Shown: positions 56,460-64,000 of the stretch, one piece after another
How positions within the stretch are numbered: position 1 is the stretch's first letter
Layout of the letters: every line of letters begins with the position of its first letter
Assembly (NCBI GenBank): GCA_016713025.1
Contig: JADJPZ010000004.1
Coordinates: forward strand, 3,568,501 to 3,632,500
DNA length: 64,000 nucleotides
From: Saprospiraceae bacterium
Lineage (GTDB): Bacteria; Bacteroidota; Bacteroidia; Chitinophagales; Saprospiraceae
Reading direction: 5' to 3'
Notes under the pieces: generated by a model
What the model was told of the DNA's origin: nothing
Seen by the model: only the letters and a program-made list of their open reading frames with translations
Database searches by the model: none
Translations under genes and position numbers: made by a program

Positions 56460-56915
56460 ATGAATCCAAATCTGAGTATCATATTGCAAAACAGAAAAGC
56501 TTGTAAGAAAATTCTTGATTATCTAACAACCGAACAAGTCAATGAAATACCTGAAGGCTTCAACAATAATATAGTATGGAATTGTGGCCACATCATTGTC
56601 GTGCAGCAGATGTTGACATATGGTCTGACCGATATTCCAATGTCTGTCCCGGATGAAATGTTTAAAGAATTCAGACCTGGCTCAAAACCAGATAAATATT
56701 ATGAACAAGATGAAGTTGAAAATATAAAAAAATTGTTTTTTTCGACGCATGAACAATTCATGGATGACTTATCTGCCGGAAAAATGAATACGATCAAACC
56801 ATTTATGACTGCATTAAAATTTGAAATTACAGATATAAACACAGCCATATCTTTTGATCAATACCATGAAGCATTACATATGGGGTGTATCCTTAGCCTC
56901 ATGAAAAGAGTGTGA
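56460..56915 (+). CDS. DinB-like four-helix protein
   Basis: 151 residues from ATG 56460 (MNPNLSIILQNRK); the frame is open further up inside the hydrolase gene but the later ATG gives a family-like start. Histidines of the DinB/YfiT metal triad are visible in IVWNCGHIIVV and DQYHEALHMGCI. These proteins are likely thiol-dependent transferases; the function here is unknown. It starts 24 bases after the esterase. Confidence 0.78.
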   Translation: MNPNLSIILQNRKACKKILDYLTTEQVNEIPEGFNNNIVWNCGHIIVVQQMLTYGLTDIPMSVPDEMFKEFRPGSKPDKYYEQDEVENIKKLFFSTHEQFMDDLSAGKMNTIKPFMTALKFEITDINTAISFDQYHEALHMGCILSLMKRV

Positions 56916-56961
56916 CTCTCGCTTCAGAAAAATAATATGACCAAAATCATATTATTTTTAA

Positions 56962-57035
56962 TTAGATTTTATCTAAATAAGCTTGGATAAATAATAAGTG
57001 ATGTTTACTTTTGCGCTTAATTAGATTAAATCCAA
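56962..57035 (+). promoter_or_regulatory. Metal-repressor-like operators and promoter of the TonB receptor
   Basis: Two 15-base inverted repeats: TTAGAT-TTT-ATCTAA (56962-56976, perfect) and TTAGAT-TAA-ATCCAA (57021-57035, one mismatch). Between them lies a Bacteroidota promoter, TTGG at 56983-56986 and TACTTTTG at 57006-57013, with 19 bases between boxes. The second repeat covers the expected transcription start. The pattern fits repression by a metal-responsive DtxR/Fur-type regulator. Confidence 0.7.
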
Positions 57036-57040
57036 ATAAT

Positions 57041-59326
57041 ATGAAAGCTTGTTTTTTCTTTTTCTTACCATTCTTTTTTCCGTTTCACACCTTCGCAGGA
57101 GCATATTCTTGGGAAAATCCTTTTACAAAATTTCCGGGTGATACTACCTTCTATATTGTTGATGACACTCTGAAACTTTTACAACTCGAGCCCATATCTA
57201 TCATAGGTGAAAAAGCCAGATCCATTCCCGGTTCAGGCCAATATATCAGCAGCAGAAAACTTGCCATCATCAATCAACCCAACATCAATCAGGTACTACG
57301 CACCATACCAGGAGTCAATATCAGAGATGAAGAGGGATTCGGTCTGAGACCCAATATAGGGCTGCGTGGTACTTCAGTTAACCGAAGTTCCAAAGTGACA
57401 TTGATGGAAGATGGCATCCTGATGGCTCCAGCACCTTATTCCGACCCGTCTGCCTACTACTTTCCCACTTTTGCGCGTATGCACGCAGTAGAGGTGCTCA
57501 AGGGTAGCAGCCAGATAAAAAATGGTCCTTACACCATAGGTGGTGCTGTCAATCTTATCTCTACTCCTATACCAGACACATTTAAAGGATTTGCACAGCT
57601 TTCATACGGAAGTTTTGGCACTAATCAACAACGATTGTGGGTGGGAGATAGCAGGAAAAATTTTGACTATGTTTTTGAAGTCAACAGGCTCGCGAGTGAT
57701 GGATTTAAAGAGCTGGATAATGGAGCAAATACCGGTTTTGACCGAAGAGATATCATGGGTAAAGTAAGATGGCATACAGATGAAAATGCCAGGATAAAAC
57801 AATCATTCACCTTAAAATTTGTAAATACCACTGAAATCGGAAATGAAAGTTATCTGGGGCTTACCTACGAGGACTTCAAAAAAAATCCACTTAGAAGGTA
57901 TGCAGCCACACAAAAAGACCTTCTGGATATGAGACACCAGCATATCACACTGCAACACACTATCATACCAAGAAAAGACCTGTATATCAATACCACAGTA
58001 TATCATACCAGAACCTTCAGGGATTGGGCAAGAGTCAATACCATAGGTGGACAAAGTTTAAACAATATTCTGGCTAATCCAACTACACTCCTTTTACCTT
58101 ATCAGATCATGACTGGTGGTGCAAATGGAAATATTGATTATCAGAGTGCCGCCAGAACATACTTTGCCAAAGGCATCCAATCCAATGCACAGTATTTTTT
58201 TAAAACAGGCGAAACAGATCATAAAATCCAACTGGGCATCCGACATCATACAGATCAGGCAGACAGATATGCTACCAGATCAGTATATAGCATGACCAAT
58301 GGTACCATGATATTAACTTCAGCGGGTATATTGGGTAACCAGGAAAACCAAATCAGAAATGCATCAGCCACATCTGCTTATTTCAATTATGATCTGATCT
58401 ACAAAGGATTGAAACTAAGCCCGGGAGTAAGATATGAAAATATAAGATTTGATATCCAAAACTATGGCAATGCCGATAACGGACGACAAGGTGCAGCGTT
58501 AAAATCTGCTGAAAATAATATGGCAATCATCCTACCTGGTTTTGGGGTGAACTATGACATCAATGAAAAAATGAATTTATTTGGCGGAATACACAAAGGA
58601 TTTTCGCCTCCGGGCATGCCATCAACCACATCTGTAGCAGGTCAGGCCCAAGTAGAAACTGCTGTCAATTACGAACTGGGATACAGATATGACCATAAGG
58701 CGTTAAATTTACAAGTGGTCAGTTTCTACAGCGACTATGACAATATCCTGGGATCAGACAATGTATCCGGAGGTGGTGCAGGTACCGGGGACCTCTTCAA
58801 TGCAGGCAATGCCAAAGTCTCGGGTTTGGAGTTGAGCTTAGGATATGACCTGGTATTTGATGAAAATGAAAATACCAGACTACCCATCAACATAGCCTAC
58901 ACGTATACAAATGCAAGATTTGAAGAAACGTTTGTCAATGCAGGTGGTGACTGGGGCACCGGTACGATTAATGGAGATGATATGATTCCATTTATAACAC
59001 CACATCTATTGGCTGCAAGCATTGGCTTTCAAAACCAAAAATTCAACGCTACACTTTCAGCAAGATATGTAGGTACTACCCGTACCAAACCGGGTCAAGG
59101 CGAACTCCTGATACCCTCAGAGTCAGTAAAATACAATGAAGTCAATGCCATCAATTCATTTCTGATTGCAGACCTTTCAACAAATTATGCGATCAAAAAA
59201 ACATTCGGGATATTTGCAACTATCAATAATCTCACCAACAATAAAAGTATAGTAGCCAATCTTCCCAACGGATACAGACCTAATATGCCTATAAGTTTCA
59301 TATTGGGAGCGAAAGCTAATTTATGA
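57041..59326 (+). CDS. TonB-dependent outer-membrane receptor (FecA-like)
   Basis: 761 residues from ATG 57041, just after the second operator. Signal peptide (FHTFAGA), then a plug domain (about 55-170: VLRTIPGVNIRDEEGFGLRPNIGLRGT, the MEDGILMAPAPYSDPSAYYFP loop) and a 22-strand barrel ending in ISFILGAKANL. The FGLRPNIGLRG plug is typical of ferric-dicitrate-type siderophore receptors. Iron import is inferred from this and from the operator pair. No TonB or ABC partner is adjacent. Confidence 0.88.
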   Translation: MKACFFFFLPFFFPFHTFAGAYSWENPFTKFPGDTTFYIVDDTLKLLQLEPISIIGEKARSIPGSGQYISSRKLAIINQPNINQVLRTIPGVNIRDEEGFGLRPNIGLRGTSVNRSSKVTLMEDGILMAPAPYSDPSAYYFPTFARMHAVEVLKGSSQIKNGPYTIGGAVNLISTPIPDTFKGFAQLSYGSFGTNQQRLWVGDSRKNFDYVFEVNRLASDGFKELDNGANTGFDRRDIMGKVRWHTDENARIKQSFTLKFVNTTEIGNESYLGLTYEDFKKNPLRRYAATQKDLLDMRHQHITLQHTIIPRKDLYINTTVYHTRTFRDWARVNTIGGQSLNNILANPTTLLLPYQIMTGGANGNIDYQSAARTYFAKGIQSNAQYFFKTGETDHKIQLGIRHHTDQADRYATRSVYSMTNGTMILTSAGILGNQENQIRNASATSAYFNYDLIYKGLKLSPGVRYENIRFDIQNYGNADNGRQGAALKSAENNMAIILPGFGVNYDINEKMNLFGGIHKGFSPPGMPSTTSVAGQAQVETAVNYELGYRYDHKALNLQVVSFYSDYDNILGSDNVSGGGAGTGDLFNAGNAKVSGLELSLGYDLVFDENENTRLPINIAYTYTNARFEETFVNAGGDWGTGTINGDDMIPFITPHLLAASIGFQNQKFNATLSARYVGTTRTKPGQGELLIPSESVKYNEVNAINSFLIADLSTNYAIKKTFGIFATINNLTNNKSIVANLPNGYRPNMPISFILGAKANL

Positions 59327-60159
59327 ACTCAAACAAATAAATTTTGGGGCTATTATTCAAATTAATTTATAATGGCTTATTTCATTTTTTTAGCTTCACA
59401 TTCAAAATCATCATTTATTTTTTGATGATCCAGCCTATATTCAGGATCATATTGCATCGATTCTAGAAACTACGACAGACAAACGAAATTTAATAATATA
59501 AAAATCTTATAATTAATTCTACTTTGTTAAATTATCCGGACTTTCTGGTTGATTGGAAACTGTTGGGTTGACCCAACAGTTATGACCCAAAATAACCAAT
59601 ACATTTACCGGGTCCATTACATTTTGATGAAAGTGTAATGGACTTTGATTTTTGAAGGTGACAAAGTATAATTAAAAGAGAGGGTTCCCACCCACTCTTT
59701 TTGGAATCACACCAAAGACTTTTGCTCATAAAGTGGGAACCATTATAAAATTAACTTTACTAGATTCTTTTCTAATTTCTAATAGTTCACATTTATCTAA
59801 TTTTCTATCAATAGTTTTAATCGATCATTTATTTTTGGGAGTTAACTTACTATATATTTGCTTAGCAACGGTATACTCTTCAAATAAAATTGAATTAGCA
59901 ATGAGGTCTCTTCCAATAAATTGCGATTACGACTATAACGTTTATACCGTTGATCTGCATTTAAAAATCCTTCTCTCTCTGTAATCTCTAAAAAAAATAA
60001 AAGCATATATTTTATTCAAAATCTTTGCAATATCCCAAAGCTAACAAGTACATAGAAATAGAGATATTTAACATGAAAAGTGTCCATTAATCACAGGAGT
60101 ACTTTCATCTGATTCTGCAGAAACTGATTGGTATAAAATTTTAACATCATTATGTGCCA
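59327..60159. repeat. Non-coding gap with palindromic repeat, copy 2
   Basis: 59547-59680 is an inverted copy of the repeat at 34732-34868; its core palindrome at 59558-59581 (half AACTGTTGGGTT, one central mismatch) is conserved. After it is a terminator hairpin (AAAAGAG-A-GGG/CCC-A-CTCTTTT, 59674-59702). GGTTCCCAC (59683) pairs with GTGGGAACC (59733) as another inverted repeat. An 83-residue open frame at 59733-59984 has no protein-like features and is not called. Confidence 0.7.
59674..59702 (+). terminator. Hairpin terminator beyond the TonB receptor
   Basis: AAAAGAGAGGG and CCCACTCTTTT pair with one internal A/A mismatch around TTCCCA; T's follow. It lies about 350 bases beyond the receptor, just past the palindromic repeat. 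Confidence 0.7.
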
Positions 60160-60207
60160 TAAAAAGGAGAGAGCCGTACAACTTTCGCTGGACGGCTCTC
60201 ATAAAAA
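60160..60207 (-). terminator. rRNA terminator, second copy
   Basis: On the minus strand GAGAGCCGT pairs with ACGGCTCTC after the 5S gene and ends in CCTTTTT. It is nearly identical to 61883-61930. Confidence 0.8.
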
Positions 60208-60315
<108 letters not shown>

Positions 60316-60492
60316 TCTTTAGGCTTTCTCTCACACTTATCCATGTTCCACCCAAAAGTAGGTAGAAATGACGCATATGAAACGGTAATGATCGACCAAA
60401 ATTGAAAATTCTTTGAAAATAAATATGTTTCTTATTTAAGAAACTATTATCTTAGTCAAAACGTATTTTAGCCTTTAACAGCTAAAGGATGT

Positions 60493-61548
60493 TCATTTTT
60501 TTATAAATTTACTTGCCACTCCATTCGTGAAAACCACGAAATAAGTGCCTGGATTAAGGAAACTTATATCTAAAGTTTCATTATCATGGGTAGTAAATTC
60601 TTGTATCTTAACTCCTGAAAAATTAAATATTGTACCAGACATTTTCTCAACGACACCCTTTATTGAAATAAAATCACTAGATGGATTTGGAAAGATTTCA
60701 AAGCTTGGATTTATTACATTTGAAATTGAAACTATTTGATTAGAATATTTAAGAATTAGATTATTTTCAAAATCAGAAATATACATGTCATTTCCTATAA
60801 ATTCGATATCACCCCCAGCAACATCTACGTCAATATTCTTAACGGTCGGAGTTGAAGAGGTAATGTCTATCATAGAAATTTTTCTGCTCTGATACTCAAA
60901 AAAGTACAATTTGTTTCCTTTTATTTTCATTCCACCTAATGGTCCACTTATATCATTTATTACAATAGTGGGTTTAGGATTAACTTGAGTTATATCAATT
61001 TTTGAAATCTTATTTCCACTAAACTCTGAATAGAATAGATCATTTCCGTTAATTTCTAAGCCATAAGGTGTATTTAACCCTGAAATTACTGTAGTCGGTA
61101 TTGGATTAGAATGGGTGATGTCAATCTTACTAATCTTTCCAGCATTAAATTCAGAAAAATATAAATCATTGCCGTTTAGTTTAAGGTATTCTGGGGTATT
61201 TAATCCTGAAACTACGATTGTTGGTTTCGGAAAGGTTTGGGTTAAATCAATTTTTGAAATTCTATTTTCGTAATATTCTGTGAAATATAAAAAGTTTCCA
61301 ACTACTGTTAAAAAGTTTGGCCTAGAGAATCCACTAATAATTGCAACAGGGATTGGATTTTGAATTGTTAAATCGATTTTTGTAATCTCGTTATCATCTG
61401 CTTCTGCAATAAATAAGTAATTATCGCTGTTTACAATACCCAAAGGATTCTTTACCGCGGTTGTAATTGTGTCTTTCTGTCCATAAGTGTTAACAGAAAT
61501 CGTCGTCAAAATAAGTAGTACTAAATTTTTCATATCTATTTTGTTCAA
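60493..61548 (-). CDS. NHL/ELP-like propeller protein with T9SS type A sorting domain
   Basis: 351 residues; an alternative start at Met6 (61533) gives a cleaner signal peptide (MKNLVLLILTTISVNTYGQ). The body has about six repeats of a 40-residue unit with xLYFSEFxxxKISKIDIT and PxPTxVISGLNTP, a beta-propeller. The C-terminus (about 275-351) is a type A sorting domain: FEIFPNPSSDFISIKG to GTYFVVFTNGVASKFIKK. So it is predicted to be exported by T9SS and attached to the surface or released. It sits between two 5S genes. Function unknown. Confidence 0.82.
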   Translation of the reverse strand: MNKIDMKNLVLLILTTISVNTYGQKDTITTAVKNPLGIVNSDNYLFIAEADDNEITKIDLTIQNPIPVAIISGFSRPNFLTVVGNFLYFTEYYENRISKIDLTQTFPKPTIVVSGLNTPEYLKLNGNDLYFSEFNAGKISKIDITHSNPIPTTVISGLNTPYGLEINGNDLFYSEFSGNKISKIDITQVNPKPTIVINDISGPLGGMKIKGNKLYFFEYQSRKISMIDITSSTPTVKNIDVDVAGGDIEFIGNDMYISDFENNLILKYSNQIVSISNVINPSFEIFPNPSSDFISIKGVVEKMSGTIFNFSGVKIQEFTTHDNETLDISFLNPGTYFVVFTNGVASKFIKK

Positions 61549-61882
61549 TATTTGATGACTCCCATTTTTCTAATAACTGCCATTTTCCCTCCAAAATTAG
61601 GTAAAACCAACTAATATTGAGATGTTTTATGGGGATTTTTATTTTGCTATCAGGACATCTACTAATGGTGACATTGTAAACTTCCATCATTGTTGCCGAA
61701 TAGCCAAGGTAGCTGATGTATCAGCATAACCATAAAAAATCATCTACCCGCTTTTGACTCTCTAGAATTTCTCTATCCAACAGAGTGGATAGTATTCCGC
61801 GCACTACTTTTTTTTACTTTCGCTTTTCCCTTCACATGTGACTATTTTCAACTTCCATCATCTAAAATTTTGCTTTTCGCAC
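61549..61882. other. Non-coding gap between cargo gene and first 5S
   Basis: AT-rich sequence with no supported gene. I see no convincing -7 box for the minus-strand cargo gene. Confidence 0.4.
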
Positions 61883-61930
61883 TAAAAAGGAGAGAGCCGT
61901 ACAACTTTCGCTGGACGGCTCTCATAAAAA
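61883..61930 (-). terminator. rRNA operon terminator
   Basis: GAGAGCCGT/ACGGCTCTC hairpin with a T-tail on the minus strand, directly after the 5S gene. Duplicated at 60160-60207. Confidence 0.85.
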
Positions 61931-62037
<107 letters not shown>

Positions 62038-62185
62038 TCTTTAGGCTTTTCTCTCGCTTATCCATGTTCCACTCCAGATAAGTATTTCCTCTATTATTTC
62101 TTTTTTCTTCTTTTCAATGACAGTATGGAGAAAAAGTTTCGATTCACAGTCCGTAAAAATCTTTGCTCTTTTTTGTAAAAAAAAA

Positions 62186-64000
<1,815 letters not shown>

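Noticed and set aside
59733..59984. 83-residue open frame
   Set aside because: Its start lies in an inverted-repeat arm, the composition is low-complexity hydrophobic, and no family is recognised.

Overview
The window comes from an AT-rich genome of the phylum Bacteroidota, probably a Saprospiraceae-like lineage (family placement is inference). Supporting evidence: gldKLMN, porX and porZ homologues of the type IX secretion system (T9SS), a T9SS type A sorting-domain protein, TAnnTTTG-type -7 promoter boxes, almost no Shine-Dalgarno sites, and a Sec-type (clade II) nitrous oxide reductase cluster.

Layout. 1-5241: the tail of a UVR-motif protein, hypA, an HD phosphohydrolase (minus strand), porX, then cysE-cysM for cysteine synthesis. 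5468-9906: the T9SS core gldK-gldL-gldM-gldN; gldN carries a one-base frame break near its 3' end. 10119-16982: purH, coaX, an outer-membrane barrel protein and two tandem TPR paralogues. 17221-21341 (minus): porZ-like gene, nadD and dnaN. 22188-34651: a nitrous oxide/nitric oxide respiration supercluster in one direction: cytochrome c, nosZ (frame-broken), a membrane protein fused to NosL, nosD, nosF, nosY, a cupin, a truncated haemoglobin, norC, norB, norQ, norD, norE-like and norF-like genes. No nitrite reductase is present, so the segment would turn NO into N2O and N2O into N2. 34741-37381: a palindromic repeat, a decayed LacI-family gene, an ECF sigma factor and tRNA-Leu(CAG). 37385-39328: a group II intron (class C-like) whose maturase is frame-broken, lying between the tRNA and a bidirectional terminator. 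39388-46216: two Hsp20 genes, gcvT, a membrane protein, an E2 acyltransferase and a TPR-PD40-OmpA protein. 46851-48851: a nuclease-fold protein and a complete IS element with 20-bp inverted repeats and an 8-bp target duplication. 48987-59326: GH95 glycosidase, S9 peptidase, a secreted unknown, hldD-like epimerase, esterase, DinB-like protein and a TonB-dependent receptor with two metal-repressor-like operators. 60160-64000 (minus): an rRNA operon end, 23S (partial) and 5S, followed by a T9SS cargo gene and a second 5S copy.

How the genes work together. PorX, GldKLMN, PorZ-like and PorE-like proteins are regulator, motor/ring, cargo-attachment and envelope-anchor parts of one secretion machine, and the gene between the 5S copies encodes a likely cargo. 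The nor and nos genes form a gas-respiration module with the accessory factors for copper supply, metal insertion and NO handling.

Quality warning. Five genes (gldN, nosZ, the intron maturase, an hsp20 and the transposase) are each interrupted by a single-base length change at or beside a homopolymer run, with clear homology continuing in the next frame. The simplest reading is residual homopolymer error in the assembly, which also makes the NosL fusion (joined across eight A's) doubtful.
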